DNA from: Pirellulales bacterium
GTDB lineage: Bacteria; Planctomycetota; Planctomycetia; Pirellulales; JADZDJ01
Assembly (NCBI GenBank): GCA_020851115.1
Contig: JADZDJ010000053.1
Location: 1-35,917, forward strand
DNA: 35,917 nt
Direction: 5' to 3'
Shown here: in pieces, positions 7,510 to 16,662 of the stretch
How positions within the stretch are numbered: position 1 is the first letter of the stretch
How the letters are laid out: the number at the start of each line of letters is the position of its first letter
Notes under the pieces: model-generated
Told to the model about the DNA's origin: nothing
Databases searched by the model: none
Seen by the model: only the letters and a program-made list of their open reading frames with translations
Program-made: the position numbers and the translations under genes

Positions 7510-8982
7510 ATGAGTGCCGCCACGTTGCCGAATTTGGTTGATGAGCTGCGCGGGGTGGTGGGCTTCGACGGCGTATTGGCCGCGCATGCCGATTTGGTGG
7601 TTTATGAGTGCGACGGCTTTGTGATCGAGAAAAACTGTCCCGACGTGGTTGTTTTTCCCCGCACTTCGCAGCAAGTGGCGGACATCGTGCGACTGGCGAA
7701 TAAGCACGGCGTGCCGTTTGTGCCGAGGGGCGCTGGAACGAGCTTGGCAGGCGGGTGCCTTCCCGTAGGCGGCGGCGTGATGATTGTGCTGACGCGGATG
7801 AAGGCGATTGAGGAGATCAACCTGCGCGATCGCTATGCCATCGTACAGCCCGGCGTTGTGAATGCGTGGCTCAATCAAGCGCTCAAGGGAACCGGTTATC
7901 ACTATGCCCCTGATCCATCGAGCCAAGGTGCATGCACCATCGGCGGCAATGTGGCCACCAACAGCGGCGGCCCACACACGCTGAAATATGGCGTCACCGT
8001 CAACCACGTTCTGGGCGTCGAAGCCGTATTGCCCGACGGGCGGATCGTTCAAGTCGGTGGACCAACGGAAGATTCGGCTGGGTTGGATCTCGTTGGCGCA
8101 ATCGTCGGCAGCGAAGGAACTCTGGCGATTGTCACCAAGGCGTGGGTGAGGCTCACCCGCGATCCTGAAGGATGCCGCACGATGCTCGGTGTGTATGATT
8201 CTGTCGATGATGCTTCGAACACAATCAGCGAAATAATCGGTGCTGGAATCATTCCGGCCGCGCTCGAAATGATGGATCAAGGCATTTTGGTCGCCGTCGA
8301 GCAGGCGTTTAATTTCGGATTTCCGCTGGATGCCCAAGCAATATTGCTGATCGAAGTCGATGGCGTGGAAGCAGGATTGGATGCACAGCGCGACCGTATT
8401 ATCGAACTTTGCAAGAAATGTGGCGCGCGAGAGGTGCGTCAAGCCAAGGACGCTGCCGAGCGGTTGTTGCTCTGGAAATGCCGCAAACAAGCCTTCGGTG
8501 CTGTGGGGCGGCTCAGCCCGAGCTATTGCACGCAAGATGGCGTAGTGCCGCGGACAAAACTGCCGCATATTTCACGACGGATCCGCGAGATCGGCGAGAA
8601 ATACAGTGTTCGGATCGTCAATGTGTTTCACGCCGGCGATGGGAACATTCATCCGATCTTGCTATTCGATGAACGCGATCCCGAACAAATCATGCGTGTA
8701 CTCGCCGCCAGCACTGAAATTCTTGACGAATGCATCAACTGCGGCGGTAGTGTGACGGGAGAACACGGGATTGGCGTCGAAAAGATCGGCTTTATGCACA
8801 AGATGTTTACCATCGAAGACATTGATGCGATGGAGCGCTTACGGATGGCGTTCAACCCTGACGGTCGGCTCAGCCCCTGTAAGATGCTGCCAACGGCAGG
8901 AGCGTGCGGGATGGAGCAGAATGGGAAGCCGCATGAGAAAGCGATCGTACAGATTCGACCGGGACGACGGGCGGCACTGTAG
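7510..8982 (+). CDS. glcD: Glycolate oxidase FAD-binding subunit GlcD
   Basis: GlcD is the main flavoprotein subunit of the membrane-associated glycolate oxidase, which converts glycolate to glyoxylate. The PCMH-type FAD domain covers about residues 40-220, with VVFPRTSQQVADIVRLA, PRGAGTSLAGG and NVATNSGGPHTLKYG, then the FAD-oxidase C domain with VFHAGDGNIHP and the terminal GGSVTGEHGIG (about residues 417-427). Length of 490 aa is normal. I start at ATG 7510 because the upstream in-frame extension is arginine-rich and unlike the family; a TATAAT at 7460-7465 could be its -10 box. It is the first gene of a glcD-glcE-glcF run, with 157 bases before glcE. A D-lactate dehydrogenase role is possible but less likely with the E and F subunits alongside. 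Confidence 0.93.
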   Translation: MSAATLPNLVDELRGVVGFDGVLAAHADLVVYECDGFVIEKNCPDVVVFPRTSQQVADIVRLANKHGVPFVPRGAGTSLAGGCLPVGGGVMIVLTRMKAIEEINLRDRYAIVQPGVVNAWLNQALKGTGYHYAPDPSSQGACTIGGNVATNSGGPHTLKYGVTVNHVLGVEAVLPDGRIVQVGGPTEDSAGLDLVGAIVGSEGTLAIVTKAWVRLTRDPEGCRTMLGVYDSVDDASNTISEIIGAGIIPAALEMMDQGILVAVEQAFNFGFPLDAQAILLIEVDGVEAGLDAQRDRIIELCKKCGAREVRQAKDAAERLLLWKCRKQAFGAVGRLSPSYCTQDGVVPRTKLPHISRRIREIGEKYSVRIVNVFHAGDGNIHPILLFDERDPEQIMRVLAASTEILDECINCGGSVTGEHGIGVEKIGFMHKMFTIEDIDAMERLRMAFNPDGRLSPCKMLPTAGACGMEQNGKPHEKAIVQIRPGRRAAL

Positions 8983-9139
8983 GCCGAAGAAAATAGATCG
9001 AGACTGGGCACGAATGACGCGGATTTTAGTGGATAAGAGAGCATACTTAAGCGGTCCTACCCTGGGCTCTCCCATCCGCGAAATTCCTCGTAATCTGCGG
9101 TGGACTGACTGATTTCAGAATGGATTTGCAACTGCGAAC

Positions 9140-10399
9140 TTGGATTTCGTTGTGATTGCCCTTACTGAACTACTGCCGTTGAGCGACACGCTGACACCCG
9201 CCGATCAAGCGGAACTGACGCAGATCGTGCGGGAGGCATATGTCGACGCCACGCCAATCTATCCGATCGGTGGCGGCACGAGCCTGGATTTTGGTTTAGC
9301 GCCACGCGATGCTGGCTTGGGATTGGCAATGCGCGGATTGAAACGGGTAATCGACTATCCAGCTCGAGACATGACGATTACCGTCGAGGCGGGCATTACG
9401 ATCGATGCGTTGGCCGCGTCTTTGGCTAAAGAACGGCAATGGTTGCCAATCGACCTACCCAACGCGCATCAGGCGACTTTGGGCGGAGTCATTGCGACCA
9501 ATACGTACGGCGCTCGACGGTACGGCAACGGAACGATGCGCGACTACGTCATTGGCATCGCTGCCGTCGATGGTCGCGGCAGTATGTTTCACGGCGGCGG
9601 CCGAGTGGTCAAGAATGTCGCTGGATACGATTTTTGTAAGCTGCTGACGGGGTCGTTGGGTACGCTCGGTGTCATTACGCAGGTGACGCTGAAAGTGAAG
9701 CCGCGGCCGGAGTGCAGCCGGTTTGTGGCGTGTCGGGTTCGCAATTTGCAAGCGGCCGACAGGCTGCTGGAAAGTATGGTCACAACGCGCACCATGCCCG
9801 CTGCCGTCGAATTGCTGATCGGTCCGGCCTGGCAGAACGACGCGGCTCTCGGTCAACTGCCTGCCGGTGAAATCGGCGTAGTCGTGGTCGGATTCGAAGG
9901 AACCGAACCGGAAGTCGCTTGGATGGTATCCACACTGTTTAACCAGTGGCACCGGCTGGGAGGAAATCCCGTCGCCGTCCCTGACGACCAAACCGAGGGG
10001 CTGTGGACTCGGCTCGCTCAATTTCCCGTCGAGGGCAGTGCTGCACTGGTGATTAAAGCATCGCTGCGGCCGAGTCGAACACAGAATTTCATTGCAGGCA
10101 TTTTGCAAATCGATCCTTCGTGCGATATTCAATCTCACGCCGGCAATGGAAATGTGATCGCTCGTTTGTCGCAGTTCGGCTCCGGTGGCATTTCCAACCT
10201 GCTGGTCGGCGCATTGCAACCGGCGGCCGTCGAACACGATGGAAAGGTAATTGTGCTATCGTACAATCAGCCGTCCGAACTGACGCGACAAGCCGTCTGG
10301 GGCAGCACGGGCGATGCAGGTTCGATTATGGAAGAAATCAAGCGGCGGTTCGATCCGAAAAACTTGTTGAACCGCGGTCGGTTTGCCTATGCGGGCTAA
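9140..10399 (+). CDS. glcE: Glycolate oxidase FAD-binding subunit GlcE
   Basis: The second FAD-binding subunit of glycolate oxidase. A compact PCMH FAD domain spans about residues 30-200, with YPIGGGTSLDFG, ITVEAGITIDALAASL, IDLPNAHQATLGGVIATN and the strong GGRVVKNVAGYDFCKLLTGS (about residues 153-172), a hallmark of GlcE. The C-terminal half is less conserved and ends DPKNLLNRGRFAYAG. At 419 aa it is somewhat longer than the E. coli protein. No ATG opens the frame: TTG 9140 is the first start, and GTG 9152 fits equally well. It overlaps the start of glcF by 11 bases, indicating translational coupling in one operon. Confidence 0.92.
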   Translation: MDFVVIALTELLPLSDTLTPADQAELTQIVREAYVDATPIYPIGGGTSLDFGLAPRDAGLGLAMRGLKRVIDYPARDMTITVEAGITIDALAASLAKERQWLPIDLPNAHQATLGGVIATNTYGARRYGNGTMRDYVIGIAAVDGRGSMFHGGGRVVKNVAGYDFCKLLTGSLGTLGVITQVTLKVKPRPECSRFVACRVRNLQAADRLLESMVTTRTMPAAVELLIGPAWQNDAALGQLPAGEIGVVVVGFEGTEPEVAWMVSTLFNQWHRLGGNPVAVPDDQTEGLWTRLAQFPVEGSAALVIKASLRPSRTQNFIAGILQIDPSCDIQSHAGNGNVIARLSQFGSGGISNLLVGALQPAAVEHDGKVIVLSYNQPSELTRQAVWGSTGDAGSIMEEIKRRFDPKNLLNRGRFAYAG

Positions 10400-11750
10400 T
10401 CCTATGCAGATGACGGAAGACAGGCGTCAGATTGAACAAGCTGCGCAAGATTCACCGGTGGTACGCGCGAATCCAGGCGCGGGGATCGATTACGGGCTGT
10501 TTCTCGATTGCGTTCACTGCGGCTTATGTACGGCTGCGTGCCCAACCTATGTAGAGCTAGGGGACGAGAACGACAGCCCGCGAGGACGAATATATTTGAT
10601 GCGGGCGGTGACGGACGAGCGAATCGAACTTTCGCAGGAAGTGCGCCGGCATTTGGAACTTTGCCTCGATTGCCGCGCGTGCGAGACGGCCTGTCCATCG
10701 GGCGTTCAGTATGGCAAATTGATCGAGCCGTTTCGCATCGCGATGGAACAGGTTGGCGATGGGCCTAAGAAAAGCGTCGATTGGTTTCACCGCTGGATTC
10801 TATTTGGCCTGTTCCCACACCCGCGGCGAATGGCGGCGGCGCTTGTGCCGGCGCGTATGGCTCAGCGACTAGGCTTGATGTGGCTTGCCGAAAAGACCGG
10901 TTTATTAAAAATTCTGCCGCCGCGATTGCGGCAACTGACGCGGATGCTTCCGCCACCGTCGCGGCGCGGCCGGCAACTGCCAGAAGTTTTACCGGCCGTC
11001 GGCAAGCGACGAGCAAGGGTTGCGCTGTTCACCGGTTGCGTCAGCGACGCGATGTTTCGCCCAACCAATTGGGCGACCGCCCGAGTCCTTCAGCAAAATG
11101 GCTGCGATGTACTGGTGCCACGGACTCAAGGTTGCTGCGGAGCGATTCATTTTCACGCCGGCTCCAGTGGTCCGGCGCGAGATTTTGCCGACACAAATTT
11201 GGCGGCGTTCGATCTGGGAGAAATTGACGCGCTGATTGTCAATGTGGCCGGCTGCGGTGCGATGCTGAAAGACTACGGCCATCATTGGACCGATGAGCGC
11301 CAGCAGCAACGTGCAGCGTTTGCGGAAAAAGTGCGAGACGTTCACGAATTTCTGGACGATCTTGGCCTGGTCGCACCACAGGGCGAGATCCGACTGAAGG
11401 CAACGTATCACGACGCCTGCCACTTGTTGCACGCGCAAAAGATTCGGCTCGCTCCCCGCAAACTGCTGGCGATGATTCCTGGGCTTGATCTGCGAGAGCT
11501 CGTTGAAACCGAGTTGTGCTGCGGCGCCGCCGGCACCTACAACCTGACGCAGCCGGAAATGTCGCGGCGGCTGAGTGAGCGAAAAATGCGGAACATTATC
11601 GACACCGGTGCAGACGCAGTGATTACCGCGAACGCCGGCTGCCTATTGCAGATTGCGCGCGAGGCGCGACAACAGGGCCACAAACTTTCGATCTACCATC
11701 CGATGGATTTACTCGACTTAAGCTACCGTGGGAGGCAACCCCGACGATAA
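10389..11750 (+). CDS. glcF: Glycolate oxidase iron-sulfur subunit GlcF
   Basis: GlcF passes electrons from the GlcD/GlcE flavins towards the quinone pool. Two 4Fe-4S ferredoxin motifs are visible, CVHCGLCTAACP and CLDCRACETACP, in the first 110 residues. Two cysteine-rich CCG domains follow: TQGCCGAIHFHAG, with VNVAGCGAMLKDY, and later TYHDACHLLHAQ with ELCCGAAGTYN. This is the full GlcF architecture; length is about 453 aa. ATG 10389 lies inside the end of glcE, and ATG 10404 or 10410 are also possible. It is the last gene of the glc operon; the next gene is on the other strand and converges with a four-base gap. Confidence 0.93.
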   Translation: MRANPMQMTEDRRQIEQAAQDSPVVRANPGAGIDYGLFLDCVHCGLCTAACPTYVELGDENDSPRGRIYLMRAVTDERIELSQEVRRHLELCLDCRACETACPSGVQYGKLIEPFRIAMEQVGDGPKKSVDWFHRWILFGLFPHPRRMAAALVPARMAQRLGLMWLAEKTGLLKILPPRLRQLTRMLPPPSRRGRQLPEVLPAVGKRRARVALFTGCVSDAMFRPTNWATARVLQQNGCDVLVPRTQGCCGAIHFHAGSSGPARDFADTNLAAFDLGEIDALIVNVAGCGAMLKDYGHHWTDERQQQRAAFAEKVRDVHEFLDDLGLVAPQGEIRLKATYHDACHLLHAQKIRLAPRKLLAMIPGLDLRELVETELCCGAAGTYNLTQPEMSRRLSERKMRNIIDTGADAVITANAGCLLQIAREARQQGHKLSIYHPMDLLDLSYRGRQPRR

Positions 11751-11754
11751 ACAG

Positions 11755-12486
11755 CTATCTGCGGCGCAACTCCATGCAGATTCCGCCGGCGCGCAGGGCC
11801 TTATGGGCACGGGAAAACCACAGCTCTTTCACGGGTTCCAAGCCCGTGTCCCGGCAGGTTTGCAGTAATTCTTGCCGATTGTAAGTGCGACAGAGAAACA
11901 ACCGGCTCGTCCAAGCACCGCCAAAGCTATCTTCGCTGGTAAGCAGAAACATGCGGCCGCCCGGTTGCAGCACACGGGCAAGCTCCATGAGGCCGGGCCT
12001 GGCCTCCGGCAAATGTTCGAGCACGTAACCACAAGTGATACAATCGAACGTGCGGTCGGCAAATGGCAGTCTCGTCAGATCGGCCGAGAGGAACCGCGGG
12101 CGATCGGAATTCAGTCTGCCTCGGGCGCGTCGCAACATTTCCGGCGATAGATCGAAACCAGTGATCGTGGCATCGTCGTCGGCGTATTTCAGTAGATGCC
12201 GCACGATTTGCCCCGCGCCGCTGCCAACATCGAGCAACCGCTTTGCGCCGCGCAATTCAAAGCGCCGCTTGCGAAACAGCCGGTCGCCCAGCGGCGCATG
12301 TAATGAAACAAGGCTGCACATCCACAACAGTGCGCCTTTAGGCCCGTCGTAGACTCGGCGAACCTTATCGCGATACTCGGTGTAACCGACCTTTTGCCAG
12401 AGGGTATTTTCAACCAGCCGATGGACGATATTACGACCGGGTTTGGGCTTTCGCCGCGTGCGATGCGGAGAAGGTTCGACCAACAT
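11755..12486 (-). CDS. Class I SAM-dependent methyltransferase
   Basis: A methyltransferase of the UbiE/Methyltransf_11 type. Motif I is LLDVGSGAGQIVRHLLKY, followed by the acidic-loop region TGFDLSPEMLRRARGRL, ADLTRLPFADRTFDCITCGY and ARVLQPGGRMFLLTSEDSFG, together a complete Rossmann-like SAM site. ATG 12486 (MLVEPSPHRT) gives 243 aa and avoids overlap with the upstream BatA-like gene; an open extension to 12645 exists but reads as non-conserved. The first 60 residues are basic. The substrate is unknown: small molecules, quinones or lipids are all possible. Its neighbour on the same strand is the VWA membrane protein gene, but a shared role is not evident. Confidence 0.82.
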   Translation of the reverse strand: MLVEPSPHRTRRKPKPGRNIVHRLVENTLWQKVGYTEYRDKVRRVYDGPKGALLWMCSLVSLHAPLGDRLFRKRRFELRGAKRLLDVGSGAGQIVRHLLKYADDDATITGFDLSPEMLRRARGRLNSDRPRFLSADLTRLPFADRTFDCITCGYVLEHLPEARPGLMELARVLQPGGRMFLLTSEDSFGGAWTSRLFLCRTYNRQELLQTCRDTGLEPVKELWFSRAHKALRAGGICMELRRR

Positions 12487-12572
12487 AAAATGGTCATCCA
12501 GGGCCGGAGTTTTCCAGGGGAAAGCGGTGTAAGACCGGGTCAATTCAGCGTGCGGCCTGCAATCCGCGCCAG

Positions 12573-14660
12573 TCAGACGTAAACCCGACGATGATAGATA
12601 TACCACTCCAGCAGCAAAACGACTAGCCCAGCCAACAACAGCCACTTCCAGGTTTCGCGCCGCACCGGCTCGTACCCAACCGTTCCTTGGACGGTTTCAA
12701 TGCCAATTTGAATCGAACCATCCTTGGCCGGACGGATGCTGCTTTCCAATGGATCGAAAAGGTTGACCGTAAACCGTTCTATGACTTTGCTCCCTTCGTA
12801 AATCTCATATGGCCCAAGGGCTTCGGTACTGCTGAATTGAAAGGATCCGGCTTTTCCGCGATGCGCCGTCAGCCGGGCGCCCTGAGGAGTATGCACTTCG
12901 AGTTGATCGACAGGCAATTCGCTCTTCAGCATCAACGGTTGGCCAGGTTTCACGCTTGCTCCAGCGGCAGCGCCGTTGTTGCCACCCAGATAGCTGAGTG
13001 CCGCAAAGATAAACGATGGAAAGCTGCTTCGAATCGGCCAGTTTGTGTTGACCGAACGATTGCCGTCTTGATTCACACCGTTGATTTCAAAACCCATCAC
13101 GACATCTTCAAATCCAGCGCGCGGTGCAATTGCGAGGATGGGGCCTTGGGTCGATTCGAGCAAAGTCGTCCCGCCTGGAGGAACCAACACGAGTCGCCCC
13201 TCGATCAGCTCGACGTCACCCATGTCCAGCCATTGCATGAGTGGATGCGAGCGATTGAGATCGATCACCTGTGGATTTTCCAGCCGCGGACCAAAGGACC
13301 ACCATCGCTCAGGTATAGGAGTATCGGCCCCCCTCGCCGATTTCTCGGAGTCGTTGAGAGATTTGGCGTTGGCGGTAATTTCCGTTGCCTCGTCCAGCGG
13401 CGATGGTGGAAGCGCGCCGATGTAGACTGTATTTGCGCGCGGAGATCGTATCGGTCGGCAGCGGTCGAAAATGATCAGGTCGTAACTGCCGCTGCTGGCG
13501 GCTTGTTGATGCTCTTTGGTGTTGAGCACTTCCGGTTTGGCAGTCGTTGTTTCGGCCAATTCTCTGGCGCGGGAAGTAGCGAGAGCCATTTCGAGCGCTT
13601 CATTGCCGTCAGTCACAAGAAGTACTTTCGGCTTGCGGGACGAATTCACCGCGACCCAGGCGCGATTGTCTTCGTGTAACACATCGTCATGCGTAATCTG
13701 CATTTCCAAAATGCCCGACTCGCCTTCGGTTAGATCAAAAGCTACCCCGGCGGTGTCGCCAGGTTGAACGGTTACTTGCGAAGCGTCGATCTTGTTGCCA
13801 TTGTGTGAAAGTTCAACGTGCGTCGTAACGGCTTCTTCACCGAAGTTTTGGACGCTGCCGAACGCTTGCCATCTGCCTTCATGCTGTTCGTTGCGCCGCA
13901 CGCCGAAGGCGACGATGCTGAGATTGATTGCGTTGGAATGGCCGATGGGGATAAATTTTGGTTCTAATGTTCTGAGCGATAAACCTTGGACCGGCGGAAA
14001 TTTTCCATCGCTGAGGATATAAAGGGTGGTAGGCGGGGCTTCGGGCTTCTGGTCCTCGTCTGCACTGCTGCCTACTCTCCCCGCGAGGTTCCCTGGCTCA
14101 CGGCCAGATTTTGACATTCCCACGACGGTGCGGAGCGCTTCGTCGAGCGCCGTCGGCCTGTTGCTGGCTTTGATATTGGCAACGGCGCGGTGCAAATCGC
14201 GCTTATTCTCCGTAAATCCTTGCTCTACGCGAGCAATATCGGAAAAGCTGACGACCATTCCACTATCGCCGCTTCCCATCGCATCGATCATCGCGAGCGC
14301 TTGCCGCTTGGCCTCCAGAAGCCGCGATGGGGCGACGTCGCTGGCGTTCATGCTGGCGGAATGGTCGAGTAGAAAAATGTGTCGCTTGTTTTTGAGGTTC
14401 TGGCTGCGCCAACCTGGGCGGAACAATGCGAGAATGATGAGTCCGAGGACCAAGAGTTGCAAATACAGCAGTAGATTCTGCCGAATGCGTTGCCACAGGC
14501 TGTTGACGTGTAGATCTTCGATCGATTTTTTCCACAGGTATGTACTCGGCACTTCTAGCGGCTGCCGACGGAGCTTGAGGAAATAGAGCGCGACAACCGC
14601 CGGCGGAACGGCGAGGACGATCAACCATTGCCAGATCGCTAGCGAGGAGATGAAGTCCAT
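12573..14660 (-). CDS. BatA-like membrane protein with von Willebrand factor A domain
   Basis: A 695-residue membrane protein. It starts at ATG 14660 with a BatA-type N terminus: a helix at about 10-28 (LIVLAVPPAVVALYFLKLRR), the cytoplasmic RRQPLEVPSTYLWKKSIEDL, and a second helix at about 63-80. A VWA domain follows with a metal-site motif DHSAS (99-103) and SGMVVSFSD. A long beta-rich, CARDB-like region covers the middle, and a C-terminal helix (WLLLAGLVVLLLEWYIYHRR) re-anchors the protein. It lies 82 bases downstream of the DUF58 gene on the same strand, the usual pairing in Bat/MoxR-type clusters, though no MoxR ATPase gene is within the window. The role is probably envelope or stress related; the exact function is unknown. 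Confidence 0.83.
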   Translation of the reverse strand: MDFISSLAIWQWLIVLAVPPAVVALYFLKLRRQPLEVPSTYLWKKSIEDLHVNSLWQRIRQNLLLYLQLLVLGLIILALFRPGWRSQNLKNKRHIFLLDHSASMNASDVAPSRLLEAKRQALAMIDAMGSGDSGMVVSFSDIARVEQGFTENKRDLHRAVANIKASNRPTALDEALRTVVGMSKSGREPGNLAGRVGSSADEDQKPEAPPTTLYILSDGKFPPVQGLSLRTLEPKFIPIGHSNAINLSIVAFGVRRNEQHEGRWQAFGSVQNFGEEAVTTHVELSHNGNKIDASQVTVQPGDTAGVAFDLTEGESGILEMQITHDDVLHEDNRAWVAVNSSRKPKVLLVTDGNEALEMALATSRARELAETTTAKPEVLNTKEHQQAASSGSYDLIIFDRCRPIRSPRANTVYIGALPPSPLDEATEITANAKSLNDSEKSARGADTPIPERWWSFGPRLENPQVIDLNRSHPLMQWLDMGDVELIEGRLVLVPPGGTTLLESTQGPILAIAPRAGFEDVVMGFEINGVNQDGNRSVNTNWPIRSSFPSFIFAALSYLGGNNGAAAGASVKPGQPLMLKSELPVDQLEVHTPQGARLTAHRGKAGSFQFSSTEALGPYEIYEGSKVIERFTVNLFDPLESSIRPAKDGSIQIGIETVQGTVGYEPVRRETWKWLLLAGLVVLLLEWYIYHRRVYV

Positions 14661-14742
14661 TGTTTCGTAGTTCGTCGTCCGCAGTAGTCGCAAATGATTC
14701 CAATGCTCAATCCCAACAACGGGCGACTGACGATGGACAACG

Positions 14743-15633
14743 TCACTTCACCATGCCGCGTTGTCGCAAATATCCGCTCACCAACTGCTCTACCGGCACA
14801 TCATTTCGCGCCAATAAATAATTCATGCCGCGGCGGGTGCAGAAAATCCTGGCGTCATCGATAAAAGCGTTCAGCGTGCGCTTGTATCGTGCGATCAGCG
14901 GCGCGCTGGCAGTAATCTCGGCGATGTCCGCATCTTCGCAATCAATCAGCTTCAAGTCTCCTTGGATGTCGGGGTCGATTTCCTCCGTGCTCAACACTTG
15001 CACGATATAGACATCCATCTGCTGAGAAACCAAGTACCGCAATGCCGTCTCGTATCCGGTTTTGTCCATCAAGTCGCTGATGAGAAGCAGAATTCCTTTG
15101 CCGCTGTTTCGAGCGAAGAAATTCTTCGCGCCTTGGGCCAACGAAATCGATTCGCCGGGTTGAAGGCCGGAAAGGTACTCCATCATCCGCCACATGCTGC
15201 GACGGCCGCGCAGCACCGGCCCCGGCGTTCGAGGCGATTGGCCCAGGGTTTCGATTCGTACCCGATCGCCGCGAATCAGACCTATAAAGCTCAGCGCCCC
15301 TGCCAATTGCCTGGCATATTCCAATTTGGTCGGCGTTCCAAAACCCATGGATGAACTGGCGTCGATGAGCGCGTAAAAATGTAGGTCTTCCTCTTCGAGA
15401 AACAACTTGAGAAACAGGCGGTCGAGCCGAGCATAAGTGTTCCAATCGATGAATCGCAAATCATCTCCCGGCACGTAGCTACGGAAGTCGGCAAATTCGA
15501 CGCTTTGGCCTTTCCGTTTGCTGCGCCGTTCCCCTTTCATCCGACCGCGGAAGATTTTGCGAGAAACGAGTTCGAGCTTTTCAAGCTGCGCCAGCAATTT
15601 TGGCGAAAGCAACGAGGTTTCAGCGGTGGCCAT
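14743..15633 (-). CDS. DUF58 domain-containing protein
   Basis: A soluble DUF58 protein of 296 aa starting at ATG 15633 (MATAETSLLSPKLLAQLEKL). The family signature is clear: RMKGERRSKRKGQSVEFADF, RSYVPGDDLRFIDWNTYARL (about residues 50-69), LFLKLFLEEED and a VWA-like DASSSMGFG with the metal-site DxSxS pattern. DUF58 proteins are normally coded next to MoxR AAA+ ATPases and BatA/BatB membrane proteins and are thought to act with them in metal-centre assembly or envelope integrity. Here the BatA-like gene follows directly, but the upstream neighbours are a possible tiny peptide and a secreted protein, not a MoxR gene. Confidence 0.88.
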   Translation of the reverse strand: MATAETSLLSPKLLAQLEKLELVSRKIFRGRMKGERRSKRKGQSVEFADFRSYVPGDDLRFIDWNTYARLDRLFLKLFLEEEDLHFYALIDASSSMGFGTPTKLEYARQLAGALSFIGLIRGDRVRIETLGQSPRTPGPVLRGRRSMWRMMEYLSGLQPGESISLAQGAKNFFARNSGKGILLLISDLMDKTGYETALRYLVSQQMDVYIVQVLSTEEIDPDIQGDLKLIDCEDADIAEITASAPLIARYKRTLNAFIDDARIFCTRRGMNYLLARNDVPVEQLVSGYLRQRGMVK

Positions 15634-15689
15634 ACAGACGGGATCGAAAAACTGAGATCGCAAGCGACGCAATCGATGGTGACACAATC

Positions 15690-15794
15690 TCAGTTTACTC
15701 GGAGATCGAAGTCGCGACTATCAGGTAGCGGATCGTTTGGATGCAGCCGCGCGTCAATGGGTTCCCGCCGCCAGACTTCCTCTTCCTCGCGCAC
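15690..15794 (-). CDS. Possible 34-residue acidic/basic peptide
   Basis: Between the DUF58 gene and the secreted-protein gene, a frame from GTG 15794 to TGA 15690-15692 encodes VREEEEVWRREPIDARLH followed by PNDPLPDSRDFDLRVN. The composition is strikingly non-random (Glu run, alternating charges, DPLPDSRDFD), and the frame stays open for 13 codons upstream without a better start. Codon use resembles the neighbours. I do not recognise the family. It could be a real conserved micro-protein coupled to DUF58, the remnant of a larger gene, or chance. No good ribosome-binding site is seen before the GTG. Confidence 0.35.
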   Translation of the reverse strand: MREEEEVWRREPIDARLHPNDPLPDSRDFDLRVN

Positions 15795-15829
15795 GCGACT
15801 CGTAATGAGGTCAACGCAAGATGGGCGAG

Positions 15830-16606
15830 TTATCGTTTGGCTTGCAGCGACGGGTGGAGATACTGATCCAATGGCGTCATTTCAAAGTCTTTGGCGAACT
15901 TGTCGGCTTCTTCGATCCTTTTCAAATCGGCCGGGTAAAGCTGCGCCTCAAACTTGTGCTCGCTGTGGAGAACCACAGGGAGCGCCTTGGGACGGTTGGA
16001 GTCGCTCGTCGAACGCTCAACTTCTTCAGGCAATAGGCCGCGGCGTTCGAGTGCGGCATTCACGGCGAGGCGTGGAAATGGGGGCTGGGCACCCTGTAGA
16101 ACCCGCGCCGAAAGGCGTGCCGACCAGTCCGCGAATTCGCGATAGGCCTGTGCAACGACCGGACTCGTTGCGCGCGTCCCTCGAATGCGATACGACAGAT
16201 TGTGGCTGACAAAACTTAGCCGTCCATCGTCATCGACGGTTTCGGCGAATTTCGGTTCGGCAGCGAACTTGAGCAGGGGGTCGACTTGGCGCGACGCCCG
16301 TATTCGTAATTGCTCCACAAATGTAATGAGTTCGCCGGTTTCCATCTCGGTGCGAATTTGTCGCGCTGAGTCGATCATCACAATACGACTGTTTGCCACG
16401 TCGAAAATCGTTATCTCAGGGGGCAGCGACAACAAATCGTAGACGCGGCCGGCCCGAAACAGCGTCAGGCTCTGGCTGATCGGGCGAGTCTTTTCGCTGC
16501 TGTAGACCTTCGACTCGACGCGGAATTCGTCTGATCTGGCCGGCGTCGAAACCAAAGCCGATAGCACTAGAAGTACAAATGTAGTCTTGCCCATGTTGCT
16601 GATCAT
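15830..16606 (-). CDS. Secreted hypothetical protein (258 aa)
   Basis: The protein begins MISNMGKTTFVLLVLSALVS followed by TPARSDEF, a Sec signal peptide that would be cleaved near residue 25. A start at Met5 is equally possible. The mature part contains SQSLTLFRAGRVYDLL, PPEITIFDVANSRIVMIDSA and a helical, charged C-terminal half ending in PLDQYLHPSLQAKR. No cysteine or catalytic motif is apparent. The repeated short beta-like segments in the first 90 residues and the helical tail do not match a family I can name. It is coded upstream of the DUF58/BatA pair and after a PQQ-propeller gene on the same strand, so a shared periplasmic process is possible but unproven. Confidence 0.65.
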   Translation of the reverse strand: MISNMGKTTFVLLVLSALVSTPARSDEFRVESKVYSSEKTRPISQSLTLFRAGRVYDLLSLPPEITIFDVANSRIVMIDSARQIRTEMETGELITFVEQLRIRASRQVDPLLKFAAEPKFAETVDDDGRLSFVSHNLSYRIRGTRATSPVVAQAYREFADWSARLSARVLQGAQPPFPRLAVNAALERRGLLPEEVERSTSDSNRPKALPVVLHSEHKFEAQLYPADLKRIEEADKFAKDFEMTPLDQYLHPSLQAKR

Positions 16607-16662
16607 CTATTCCTCCTCGCCTTCTCCCGCGCACTTTTCAGGAATATACATGTCGATCCGAG

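Noticed and set aside
7402-8568. 388-codon open frame on the minus strand
   Set aside because: It is antisense to glcD, whose protein is clearly conserved; the antisense product has a His/Arg-rich composition without motifs.
12687-13679. 330-codon open frame on the plus strand
   Set aside because: It is antisense to the BatA-like gene and lacks any recognisable domain.
15505-16209. 234-codon open frame on the plus strand across DUF58 and the secreted-protein gene
   Set aside because: Serine/arginine-rich antisense frame without motifs, spanning two real genes on the other strand.
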